From Candidatus Peribacteria bacterium RIFCSPHIGHO2_01_FULL_55_13 (GTDB taxonomy: Bacteria; Patescibacteriota; Gracilibacteria; Peribacterales; Peribacteraceae): a stretch of 35,478 bases of DNA. The DNA lies in the NCBI GenBank assembly GCA_001788925.1, contig MFXS01000022.1, positions 5,654-41,131 of the forward strand, given 5' to 3'. Below the pieces are notes generated by a model. The model worked only from the letters and a program-made list of their open reading frames with translations, had not been told where the DNA came from and searched no databases. The position numbers and the translations under genes are program-made. Position 1 is the stretch's first letter. Each line of letters opens with the position of its first letter. Shown piece by piece: positions 26,314 to 34,232 of this stretch.

Positions 26314-27780
26314 ATGACACCATCTGGGGAGCAATCCCATTTCCCTCATTTCTCTCGGCGACGCAGGCTGGCGGAACAACGGTACATCCGGGACCGCTGG
26401 CGCGATTTTCTTTCCGTGGACCACCGCGGGATGATGACCATCGAAGGGGTGCCTGTGGACCGGATCGCAAAGCGCTTCGGAACGCCCGTGTATGTGATGG
26501 TGGAAAGCGAGATCCGCAGGCGCCTGAGGCGCTACAAACGGGCGGTGGGGGACAAGGTCAGCCTCGAGTACTGCGTGAAAGCCAACAGCAACCTCCAGAT
26601 CCTCCGTATCGCTCGCGAAGAAGGCTTCGATCTCGATTGCTCAAGCGTGGGTGAAGTGATCCTCGGCCTTCTCGCCGATTTCAAGCCGCGCCAGCTTACC
26701 TACACGAACCTGAACAAATCCGAGCAGGATTTGCACTTCGCCGTGAAAATGGGCGTCCAGAGCATCACGGCGGACAGCATCGAGGACCTGCAGCATATCG
26801 CTGCGACGGCCAAAAAACTTCGCACCCAGGTGCGTACGGTGATCCGCGTGAATCCGATGATCGAGATCCGCGGCTACAGCACCAAAGGCAACAAGTACGG
26901 CATTCCCTTGAAGCAGGTGATGGAGGCGGTGGACATCGCGGCGAAGAGCCCTTTTGTGGATTTCCGCGGCTTCCACTTCATGGGCGGGTACATCCACAGC
27001 ACCTGGACGCTTCGCACTGCGGCGCGCGTGCTTGTGAAGATCATCCGTGCCTGCCAGGACCGCAGAGTCCCGATCAAAACACTCTCCATGGGCGGAGGGT
27101 TTCCTGCGGCCATCGGTGATGAAATCGCATTTCCCATCGAAGACCTGAAATCTTTCCCGAAGTACTTCCAGCAGCTGATGGATCGCGAAGGCGTAACGAT
27201 GCCGGTACAGCTCATCTTCGAGCCGGGGAAGTCCGTCGTGCTCAACGCCGGTATCGGCCTCATGTACGTTGTCTCCAATAAAGAGATCCACCACCGCAAC
27301 CGCATGATCGTCGCCGACGGGTCTACCTATAACTTCATCCCGGATGCGCTGGTGCAGACCGATGTCCGCTATGACATCCTTCCGGCTTCCAAGATGTTCT
27401 CGCCGCGCGTGCACAAGGTGACCATCGGTGGCAATACCTGCGACGCGTGGGACCTTATCACCAAGGGCATCGAAATGCCGAAGCTCGAGGCGGGAGACAT
27501 CCTCGCGGCTATGGACGTGGGCGCCTACGCGCAGGTACTTGCCAACAACTTCAACACGATCCGGCGCGCTCCCGTCGTCCTGATCCATGAAAACGGCACC
27601 CTGAAGCAGATCCGGCGCCGTGACCGTTTCAGCGAGATGTTTGCTCCGGAGCTCGACGTGCTCAAAATGGCCGGACCCAACGAGATGGAGTACTACAACA
27701 ACCTCTACCGCGTGAACATCGACAAGATCTGGAAGGGGGGCAAAGGGAAGAAGAACGGGGCGGCGAAAAAAGGGAAATAA
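26314..27780 (+). CDS. PLP-dependent alanine-racemase-fold decarboxylase (ornithine/arginine/diaminopimelate decarboxylase family)
   Basis: FGTPVYVMVESEIRRRLRRYKRAV, PLP-Lys motif EYCVKANSN, EPGKSVVLNAG, GGNTCDAWDLI (Cys-Asp as in ODC GPTCD rather than DAPDC CES), AMDVGAYAQVLANNFN. Confidence 0.9.
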   Translation: MTPSGEQSHFPHFSRRRRLAEQRYIRDRWRDFLSVDHRGMMTIEGVPVDRIAKRFGTPVYVMVESEIRRRLRRYKRAVGDKVSLEYCVKANSNLQILRIAREEGFDLDCSSVGEVILGLLADFKPRQLTYTNLNKSEQDLHFAVKMGVQSITADSIEDLQHIAATAKKLRTQVRTVIRVNPMIEIRGYSTKGNKYGIPLKQVMEAVDIAAKSPFVDFRGFHFMGGYIHSTWTLRTAARVLVKIIRACQDRRVPIKTLSMGGGFPAAIGDEIAFPIEDLKSFPKYFQQLMDREGVTMPVQLIFEPGKSVVLNAGIGLMYVVSNKEIHHRNRMIVADGSTYNFIPDALVQTDVRYDILPASKMFSPRVHKVTIGGNTCDAWDLITKGIEMPKLEAGDILAAMDVGAYAQVLANNFNTIRRAPVVLIHENGTLKQIRRRDRFSEMFAPELDVLKMAGPNEMEYYNNLYRVNIDKIWKGGKGKKNGAAKKGK

Positions 27781-27803
27781 GGGAATGAAGAGATTGAATC
27801 GAT

Positions 27804-28379
27804 TTATACAGTTGTCAGAATCCCGGAGGGGATGGGTTGCCGGCAGAGCCGCTCCAGATGCGCCAGCAGGTTCTCGTAGGCATACATCAGCGTGGGCGGT
27901 TGGTCCTCTTTGATCTCGCGGAAGAAGGGAAGATAGAGATCGCGGGTGATCTGAAAGAGCTGCTCGCGTTTTTCCCGACTCAGCGCCCGCGTGGTTTCCA
28001 TATTGTGGATCCGGTCGGCCATTTTAATGAGGAGGATGCCGGGCTCCACGCTCTGCACCAGGCACATCTGCTTCAGATACCGCTTTTCCTGGTCCAGCTC
28101 GGATTCGCCGAAAAATTTCTCCGGCCGCGAAAGCCCCAGCACCGTGGTCGCAATCGGCCGCCCGACGCTTTTCACCAGATCCATATACGTCAGCTCCGTA
28201 TCTTCAATCACATCGTGGAGCACGGCTGCCGCGTAGATATTGCACGGCAGATGCGTGCTTGCGGCCATGAGGATCTCAATCACCGCGAGCGGATGCTCAA
28301 TGTAGGGGTTCCCGTCGGCCCTGTGCTGGTCGCGGTGGGCGCGCTCGGCGATGGCGGTAGCAAGAGACAATGGGACCAT
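27804..28379 (-). CDS. HD-domain hydrolase, SpoT/Mesh1-like; likely ATG start 28379
   Basis: AERAHRDQHRADGNPYIEHPLAV, AAAVLHDVIEDT, IKMADRIHNMET; no synthetase or TGS domain. ORF-track start at 28436 is TTG inside a 7-nt repeat. Confidence 0.85.
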   Translation of the reverse strand: MVPLSLATAIAERAHRDQHRADGNPYIEHPLAVIEILMAASTHLPCNIYAAAVLHDVIEDTELTYMDLVKSVGRPIATTVLGLSRPEKFFGESELDQEKRYLKQMCLVQSVEPGILLIKMADRIHNMETTRALSREKREQLFQITRDLYLPFFREIKEDQPPTLMYAYENLLAHLERLCRQPIPSGILTTV

Positions 28380-28390
28380 GCGGAGAATTC

Positions 28391-28439
28391 GGAATGCGGA
28401 ATGAGAAATGAGCAATAAGAAATTAGGAATGGACAATGT
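28391..28439 (+). repeat. Degenerate 7-nt tandem repeat (7 units)
   Basis: GGAATGC GGAATGA GAAATGA GCAATAA GAAATTA GGAATGG ACAATGT, immediately upstream of the HD hydrolase. Confidence 0.75.
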
Positions 28440-28580
28440 TCGGGGCGGAAGGGTGCAGGGGAGTGCGAATGGGAGCGCTATGGCTCACAAGGGAAAGGAC
28501 CGCCGCAATGTGGGCGACAAGCAGGAGGGTAAAGAGGGTGCCGGCGAGGAGGGGGGAACGCATGGCATCATCAAATCGGG

Positions 28581-28612
28581 AATAGGGAGTGGGGAGTAGG
28601 GAGTCGGGAGAG
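28581..28612 (+). repeat. G-rich low-complexity intergenic repeat
   Basis: atagggagtggggagtagggagtcgggagagg. Confidence 0.7.
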
Positions 28613-28638
28613 GTTAAAAATCGATAACGTATAATTAT

Positions 28639-28681
28639 GGCTTATGTAAGCCAAAAAAGACGTTCTTTGGGGTCGTGGAAC
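28639..28681 (-). repeat. Two-hairpin 43-nt dispersed element, copy 3
   Basis: Reverse strand: GTTCCACGACCCCAAAGAAC-GTCTTTTT-TGGCTTACATAAGCC. Confidence 0.75.
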
Positions 28682-28693
28682 GGAGGGGGTACC

Positions 28694-28722
28694 TTGGCGT
28701 TTTTGGTCAAATAATCTATACT
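28694..28722 (+). promoter_or_regulatory. Sigma70-like promoter for the 28729 ORF
   Basis: TTGGCG-17-TATACT, then 6 nt to ATG. Confidence 0.65.
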
Positions 28723-28728
28723 GAATCG

Positions 28729-29232
28729 ATGGCAAAGTGTTCGCGTTCCAGCACAGAAGGGCCGGGCGAGCCCGATGAAAGCAAAAATGAAGAAGGTGTT
28801 CTCCCGGACATTATTCCGGTGCATCCAACTATTTGGAGGGTTCGCAATGCGCAACGTGAGATGAAGAGGGGATGGAACCGTTCCCTTCTTGGGTATTATA
28901 AGGAGCAGCTCGATCAGACGATCGAACGGGCGGTATTCGGCGGAGACATGAGCGCCATCGCGCATCTGCAGACGGAGTTTCAAGAATTTCGTGTCTTGCA
29001 AAATGCCATGCAGGGAGATCAACAGGCGCTAGCGACCGTCGCGGATGCGTTTGCGGAACTCGGCCGTTACGATTACGCCAGCGCATTCAACATCCTCGCA
29101 GGTCGCGGAGCGTGGTGTTGGGAGAGCATATACCGGAAAAAGATTGATACCCAAAATCGTGCACAGCTTCTGCGGCGTTTGCGAGGTATCATTCCTCAAT
29201 CTGACAAAGGGACAAGAAAAAAGAACGACTGA
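28729..29232 (+). CDS. Hypothetical protein
   Basis: MAKCSRSSTEGPGEPDESKNEEG...; TTGGCG-17-TATACT promoter-like sequence with 6 nt before the ATG supports 28729 over the tracked start 28675. Confidence 0.6.
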   Translation: MAKCSRSSTEGPGEPDESKNEEGVLPDIIPVHPTIWRVRNAQREMKRGWNRSLLGYYKEQLDQTIERAVFGGDMSAIAHLQTEFQEFRVLQNAMQGDQQALATVADAFAELGRYDYASAFNILAGRGAWCWESIYRKKIDTQNRAQLLRRLRGIIPQSDKGTRKKND

Positions 29233-29250
29233 GGATATCGACAATGCCGC

Positions 29251-29745
29251 ATGTTTCCGGGGAAAATGGTTGCCATGATTACTCCGCTTTCCACGGCCTA
29301 CCTGAAGACCGCCATGGGCCCCCTCAAGATCGTCGCTTCGGAGAGGGGGATTCTCACGGTGAACTTTGCCGTAAGCCTGGAGGAGTCCGATGAAGCGCTT
29401 CCGAAATTCCTCGAGCAGTGCGTCTCTGAAATAGAAGAATACTTCAGTGCCCGCCGCCGGGCGTTCTCCGTACCCCTTGTGGTGCGCGGGACCGATTTTC
29501 AGCAGCGGGTGTGGGACGCGCTTCTGGAAGTCCCCTTCGGGCAGACTCTGACCTACGGGCAGCTTGCTAAAGAGATCGGCAATCCCGGGGCTGTGAGAGC
29601 GGTGGGGACTGCGGTTGGCGATAATCCTTTGGCGATCATCATCCCTTGCCACCGGGTGCTTCCGGCGAGTGGCGGCATCGGGAACTACGCCTCGGGCAGC
29701 GATAAAAAGGAATGGCTACTAAAACATGAAGGGGTGGAGGTGTGA
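29251..29745 (+). CDS. ogt: Methylated-DNA--protein-cysteine methyltransferase
   Basis: FQQRVWDALLEVPFGQTLTYGQLAKEIGNPGAVRAVGTAVGDNPLAIIIPCHRVLPASGGIGNYASGSDKKEWLLKHE with PCHRV active site. Start may be 29251 or a later in-frame ATG. Confidence 0.95.
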   Translation: MFPGKMVAMITPLSTAYLKTAMGPLKIVASERGILTVNFAVSLEESDEALPKFLEQCVSEIEEYFSARRRAFSVPLVVRGTDFQQRVWDALLEVPFGQTLTYGQLAKEIGNPGAVRAVGTAVGDNPLAIIIPCHRVLPASGGIGNYASGSDKKEWLLKHEGVEV

Positions 29746-30267
29746 TCAGCGCCACGTGAATTCTTCATCACCATCATCTGACGGTCCTTTCCAAGACTCT
29801 CCTTCATCATCGTCCTCTTCGTCATCCATCAGATCGTCATCATCAATAACTTCGAATAGTTCGGAAGCGCTCAAGATGGCGCGTACGGTTTCGTGTTCTT
29901 GTATATGCGCGCCGATGATGCGGATATTGAATCCGATTGAATCGTCTGCTAAATACCAGTGCAGATCGTGGTCTTCGTTTTCATACTCGTCTTCATCTGC
30001 ATTTTCGATCATTTTCACATCGATACGCATCGTTGCAGTAGCCAGCACATCTTTAAGGAGCACGCGAACCCAGTCGGTGATCAATTCTTCCCAGTCGCTT
30101 GCGTCCTCGTCATCTTCATCATCTTCATCCTCGACATCCCAATCATCATCATGACCCACCTCCCATTGCTGGAGGCACTTCTCAAGCTCTTCCTCCAACA
30201 GATCTTCCGCAAGCAGCAGACTTTCTTTCACTTGCACCGTACATGTGAATCGGTCAAAGGCTTCCAT
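29746..30267 (-). CDS. Hypothetical highly acidic protein
   Basis: Asp/Glu tracts (HDDDWDVEDEDDEDDEDASDWEE; DDDDLMDDEEDDDEGE) in a long ORF ending immediately next to the ogt stop. Confidence 0.6.
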   Translation of the reverse strand: MEAFDRFTCTVQVKESLLLAEDLLEEELEKCLQQWEVGHDDDWDVEDEDDEDDEDASDWEELITDWVRVLLKDVLATATMRIDVKMIENADEDEYENEDHDLHWYLADDSIGFNIRIIGAHIQEHETVRAILSASELFEVIDDDDLMDDEEDDDEGESWKGPSDDGDEEFTWR

Positions 30268-30368
30268 GGAGGATCATTGTTGTAGAGCGCGAGCGGTATC
30301 TCAAGCATTTTGTGCGGAATCGCAGCACGGTGCGCAAAGTTGGCCGCCGGGATCAGTATTCCCAAAGA

Positions 30369-30393
30369 CAGCGGAAGATCGTATCTTCCGCTG
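30369..30393 (-). terminator. Hairpin downstream of hppA, candidate terminator
   Basis: CAGCGGAAGAT CGT ATCTTCCGCTG, 11-bp perfect stem 17 nt beyond hppA stop; only a weak T-run follows. Confidence 0.5.
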
Positions 30394-30409
30394 CTTCAGA
30401 ATTTCAACG

Positions 30410-32512
30410 TTAGATAAACAGTGTCGCCAGCGCCAGCGTCAACGTCGAGAAGAGCTTGATCAAGACGTGGAGCGAAGGTCCTGCCGTGTCCTTGAATGGA
30501 TCGCCGACGGTATCGCCGGTCACGGCTGCCTGGTGCGCCGGGCTTTTCTTGCCGCCGTGCGCTCCCGTCTCAATATACTTCTTGGCGTTGTCCCACGCAC
30601 CTCCGGCGTTGTTGAGGTAAGCGGCGAGGATGATGCCGACGATTGTGCCGACCATCAGGAGACCCGCGACTGCTTCCGCGCGGAAGACGACGCCGACGAT
30701 CACCGGAGCAAGCACCGCGACGACGCCCGGGATCACCATTTCCCGGAGCGCTGCCTTCGTGGCGATATCCACACAGGCGGCGTAGTCGGGTTCCTGGGAT
30801 CCGTCCATCAATCCTTTCTTCTCGCGGAACTGGCGGCGGACTTCTTCCACAATCACGCCGGCGGCGCGGCCGACAGCGCGGATCGTGAGTGACGTAAAGA
30901 AGAAGACGACCATCGCGCCGAGGAAGGCGCCGATGAAGACGTTCACTTTGGCGAGGTCCACCACGGTCAGGTTCGTCTCTTCCAGGAATGCCGAGAAGAG
31001 CAGGAAGGCGGCGAGTGCAGCGGAGCCCACAGCGTAGCCTTTCGTCAGGGCCTTGGTCGTGTTGCCGCAGGCGTCGAGTTCGTCGGTGACTTTCCGGGTC
31101 TCCTCCGAGCCCTTACTCATTTCCACGATGCCCCCGGCGTTATCCGTGATCGGTCCGAACATGTCCATGGCCAGGATGTAACCGACCACAGAAAGCATTC
31201 CGATCGTGGCGACAGCCGTGCCGTAGAGGCCTCCGTGCTCCAGCTCGGTTTGCATGCCGAGCCAGTGTGAGACGAAGAGAGAGGCACACACCGCGAGTAC
31301 AGTCAGCCCTGTGGATTCCATGCCGATCGCTGTCCCTGCGATAATGTTGGTGGCGTGCCCCGTGGTGCTGGCCTGAGCGATAGAGCGCACCGGGCGATAG
31401 TCTTTGCCGGTGTAATAGTCCGTGAGGTAGACGAAGGCGACGCTGGTGAGAAGTCCGGTCACGCCCGAGAGGAAGAACCAGAGCGCGGCGTTATCCGTCG
31501 TCAGGTTCATCAAAGAAGCGAACACCGAGGCGCTCGGAACCGTCGAGAGCATCGTGGCGCAGCAGACGTAGAGGATCACGGTTGTCAGAAGTGCCGTCAC
31601 CCAGAAGCCGCGCGTCATCGCGCCCATTGGCGAATCCCCTTTCTTCACGCGTACCGAGTACACGCCGATCACCGAGGCCACGAGTCCCAACGCGCAGATC
31701 ACGAGCGGGAAAAGAACTCCCTTGATGCCGAAGACCGGGAAGAGTGTGACGCCCAGGATCATCGCGCCGATGTTTTCGGCGGAGATGGATTCAAACAAAT
31801 CCGCTCCGCGACCGGCGCAATCTCCGACGTTGTCTCCCACAAGATCCGCGACGACAGCCGGGTTTCTGGGGTCATCCTCCGGAATGCCTGCCTCAATCTT
31901 TCCCACAAGGTCCGCTCCCACGTCCGCTGCTTTCGTGTAGATGCCTCCGCCGAGCTGTGCGAAGAGGGCGACAAAGCTTGCGCCGAATCCGTAGCCGATA
32001 ATGAGCGAAGGAATCCGCTCCGCGGGCGTCGAAAGGCCGTAGCGGTAGAGGAGGTAGAGGGCAGAAATGCCGAGCGGCGATAGGGCTGTGATGACGATGG
32101 CCGGCACGGTGCCTGCACGCAGAGACATCTTCAGGGCCGCGCCGAGTCCATGCTCCGCCGCTCCCGCTGTTTTCAAGTTTGCCTTCGTTGCGACGATCAT
32201 CGAAATGATTCCGGAGAGTCCCGAGAGGACTGCGCCAAGGAGAAACGCTCCTCCCACCTGCCACCCCTTGGTCAAGCCCTCGCCGCCTGCAAAGCCGTGC
32301 ACGAGGACGATACCTGCGGCAACAATCACCGAGAGCCAGGCAATCGTGCGGTACTGACGGCGGACGAAAGCACGGGAACCAGCCGAAATCGCCGCAGCGA
32401 CTTTCTGCATGGCGGCGGTGCCGTCGCCGGCTGCCTTCACTTGCTTCCAGAGAACGAGGCTCCAGAGGAGGGCTAATACGGCGATGATGGGTGCGATCAG
32501 TTCGATGGACAT
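30410..32512 (-). CDS. hppA: Membrane-bound proton-translocating pyrophosphatase (K+-independent type by motif)
   Basis: [115 protein letters not shown] at 32512 ([17 protein letters not shown]). Confidence 0.96.
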   Translation of the reverse strand: MSIELIAPIIAVLALLWSLVLWKQVKAAGDGTAAMQKVAAAISAGSRAFVRRQYRTIAWLSVIVAAGIVLVHGFAGGEGLTKGWQVGGAFLLGAVLSGLSGIISMIVATKANLKTAGAAEHGLGAALKMSLRAGTVPAIVITALSPLGISALYLLYRYGLSTPAERIPSLIIGYGFGASFVALFAQLGGGIYTKAADVGADLVGKIEAGIPEDDPRNPAVVADLVGDNVGDCAGRGADLFESISAENIGAMILGVTLFPVFGIKGVLFPLVICALGLVASVIGVYSVRVKKGDSPMGAMTRGFWVTALLTTVILYVCCATMLSTVPSASVFASLMNLTTDNAALWFFLSGVTGLLTSVAFVYLTDYYTGKDYRPVRSIAQASTTGHATNIIAGTAIGMESTGLTVLAVCASLFVSHWLGMQTELEHGGLYGTAVATIGMLSVVGYILAMDMFGPITDNAGGIVEMSKGSEETRKVTDELDACGNTTKALTKGYAVGSAALAAFLLFSAFLEETNLTVVDLAKVNVFIGAFLGAMVVFFFTSLTIRAVGRAAGVIVEEVRRQFREKKGLMDGSQEPDYAACVDIATKAALREMVIPGVVAVLAPVIVGVVFRAEAVAGLLMVGTIVGIILAAYLNNAGGAWDNAKKYIETGAHGGKKSPAHQAAVTGDTVGDPFKDTAGPSLHVLIKLFSTLTLALATLFI

Positions 32513-32518
32513 AATAAG

Positions 32519-32540
32519 GAGGGGGTAGGGCGTAGGGGAT
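32519..32540 (+). repeat. G-rich low-complexity repeat in hppA 5' region
   Basis: gagggggtagggcgtagggga, sharing GTAGGGCGTAGGG with the ligA repeat. Confidence 0.65.
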
Positions 32541-32629
32541 TTCGCGTCATTATTGCATGCGATAGCCATCCCTGCGCGGAATTTGCGCAAGAAGGGTACG
32601 ACAGGGAGAGGGAATGTCAAGATAGAGCG

Positions 32630-33328
32630 TTATCTCTGCAAGACCGTAAAACACCCGATTATTGCCGCCGTTTCGGCACGCAGCGTCAGCGCTCCGAGTG
32701 AAGCGATTGCAAAGCCTGCATCCTTTGCCTTCATCACTTCCTCCTCCGTCCATCCTCCTTCGGGGCCCACCCAGATGCCAAGAGGAGTTTGCTCGTTTGC
32801 TGGTTTGCTCGTTTGCTGGTTTGTGAGCGTATGGAAAAAGAGGTTTCTCGTATTTTTGCCTTCCTCTAGTGCTCGGTCGAATTCCATGGGTTCCGATATC
32901 ACCGGGACAATACCCCGGCCGGACTGCTCGGCGGCTTCGCGGGCAATCATCCGAAGCCGCTCCATCTTGAGACCGGTCTTCACGGTACGCGTAGTGACAA
33001 TCGGGATGATCGCTTTGATCCCAAGCTCGGTGCATTTCTGGACGACCCACTCGAAATTCTCGCGTTTGAGGACTGCGCAGTAGAGCGTGACTGATCGATC
33101 TGGTTCAGCACCCACGGGATGCTGCGATTCCAGCTGCACTGTCGCATGCTTGCGATCCAGAGACCGCAGTGTGCCTTTCACTTCCATACCTTTGCCGTCG
33201 CAAAGCACGACAGTATCTCCCGTATGGAGCCTCAGGACTTTTGTCCATTGGTGAAGTAGATCAGGATCGCTGATGATGCCATTGCTCTGCGACAGGTCTA
33301 GAGCGGTGATAAAGCGGTGCAGACGCAT
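32630..33328 (-). CDS. rsmE: 16S rRNA m3U1498 methyltransferase RsmE
   Basis: MRLHRFI..., HQWTKVLRLHTGDTVVLCDGKG, QKCTELGIKAIIPIVTTRT, AAEQSGRGIVPVI, GIWVGPEGGWTEEEV, SLGALTLRAETAAI. Confidence 0.93.
   Translation of the reverse strand: MRLHRFITALDLSQSNGIISDPDLLHQWTKVLRLHTGDTVVLCDGKGMEVKGTLRSLDRKHATVQLESQHPVGAEPDRSVTLYCAVLKRENFEWVVQKCTELGIKAIIPIVTTRTVKTGLKMERLRMIAREAAEQSGRGIVPVISEPMEFDRALEEGKNTRNLFFHTLTNQQTSKPANEQTPLGIWVGPEGGWTEEEVMKAKDAGFAIASLGALTLRAETAAIIGCFTVLQR
32787..32826 (+). repeat. 8-nt/16-nt tandem repeat inside rsmE
   Basis: GTTTGCTC GTTTGCTG GTTTGCTC GTTTGCTG GTTTGTGA; encodes NQQTSKPANEQT. Confidence 0.85.
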
Positions 33329-33435
33329 GGAACGATTGTACAGTGCGGAGTAAGGAGTCTCGATATTTGTGGGGAATGCCTTGCCAGCGTGGATGATTTC
33401 TTTTACATTTCACACCTTCTTTCCTCTCTAATATT

Positions 33436-33894
33436 ATGAGCAATGAAAATGGAGTTGATGTCGGTATTCTCTCTCGACATATAGAAGGGCGTGCTCTCGC
33501 TTCTGATACAGCTCAAGAATTATTTGATTCCGTAGGTGCATTAACCGATGAAGGTACAATTCGAGAAATATTCTTACCCCATCTAGATGCTTTCATTCGC
33601 GCAATTGATAGCTTGAAATACGGAAAAAAGGAAAAATTGTCACACAACGTAGAGGATGGATGGTCTCTTGAGACACTCAAATCTGAGCTACAGAATCAAA
33701 ACGCTGATGCACAATTAGTTGCTGCTCGTCTGCTACGAGATATCGTTAGAAATGGTAAGACGATTGGCCTGTTCATACAAAGCATTGGTGCTCCGAAGGC
33801 AGTTGCTCAAGTGCCAGTAGAACCACCTGCGGTTGCGTCTTCCGATGCTGCGACAGATGCCAGTAGTGCAGGCTCAGCAATAGGTACACCATAG
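33436..33894 (+). CDS. Hypothetical protein
   Basis: 152-aa ORF, MSNENGVDVGILSRHIEGRALASDTAQELFDSVG...; no domain recognised. Confidence 0.55.
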   Translation: MSNENGVDVGILSRHIEGRALASDTAQELFDSVGALTDEGTIREIFLPHLDAFIRAIDSLKYGKKEKLSHNVEDGWSLETLKSELQNQNADAQLVAARLLRDIVRNGKTIGLFIQSIGAPKAVAQVPVEPPAVASSDAATDASSAGSAIGTP

Positions 33895-33904
33895 CCTCCG
33901 CCGT

Positions 33905-34198
33905 TTAGTGGTTTCCCCGAAGATACCGCAATATCGCATACGCACTCACAGTATGCACAAACTTGGTCTGAAGCACGTTTTCCAGTGCCTCTTCGAGCGG
34001 CAGTTCATGTACCTCGATCCATTCGTCTTCATCCTGCGACAGTGGATCTTTCACGAGGTCTTTCGCAATGAGGACATCATTTTGCATGATTGTGGATGAA
34101 GGCATCGTCATCACCAACAAGCACGTCATCGAAGGCGTCGAGCATGTCGAATGCAATACACGGACGAAGGCTGGATAAAAAAAGATGTCACAATGCAT
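33905..34198 (-). pseudogene. Probable C-terminal remnant of a Nudix hydrolase (ADP-ribose pyrophosphatase type)
   Basis: C-terminal DVLIAKDLVKDPLSQDEDEWIEVHELPLEEALENVLQTKFVHTVSAYAILRYLRG resembles the Nudix C-terminus; no Nudix box GX5EX7REUXEEXGU upstream on that strand, N-terminal part does not look natural. Confidence 0.5.
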
Positions 34199-34232
34199 CT
34201 CCGGGATTTCGTAAAGAGAATTTTTCTCTGCA

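Noticed and set aside
26641-27588. 315-aa minus-strand ORF opposite the decarboxylase
   Set aside because: His/Arg/Asp-rich shadow translation without motifs; + strand clearly coding.
28408-28599. 63-aa + strand ORF
   Set aside because: Mostly repeat-derived Gly/Lys/Arg-rich sequence; no support for coding.
31355-32083. 242-aa + strand ORF opposite hppA
   Set aside because: Arg/His/Glu-rich shadow ORF; hppA is unambiguous on the minus strand.
33402-33434. Promoter-like TTTACA ... TAATAT before the 33436 ORF
   Set aside because: Spacing of 21 nt is too long and the hexamer ends 1 nt before ATG; not convincing.
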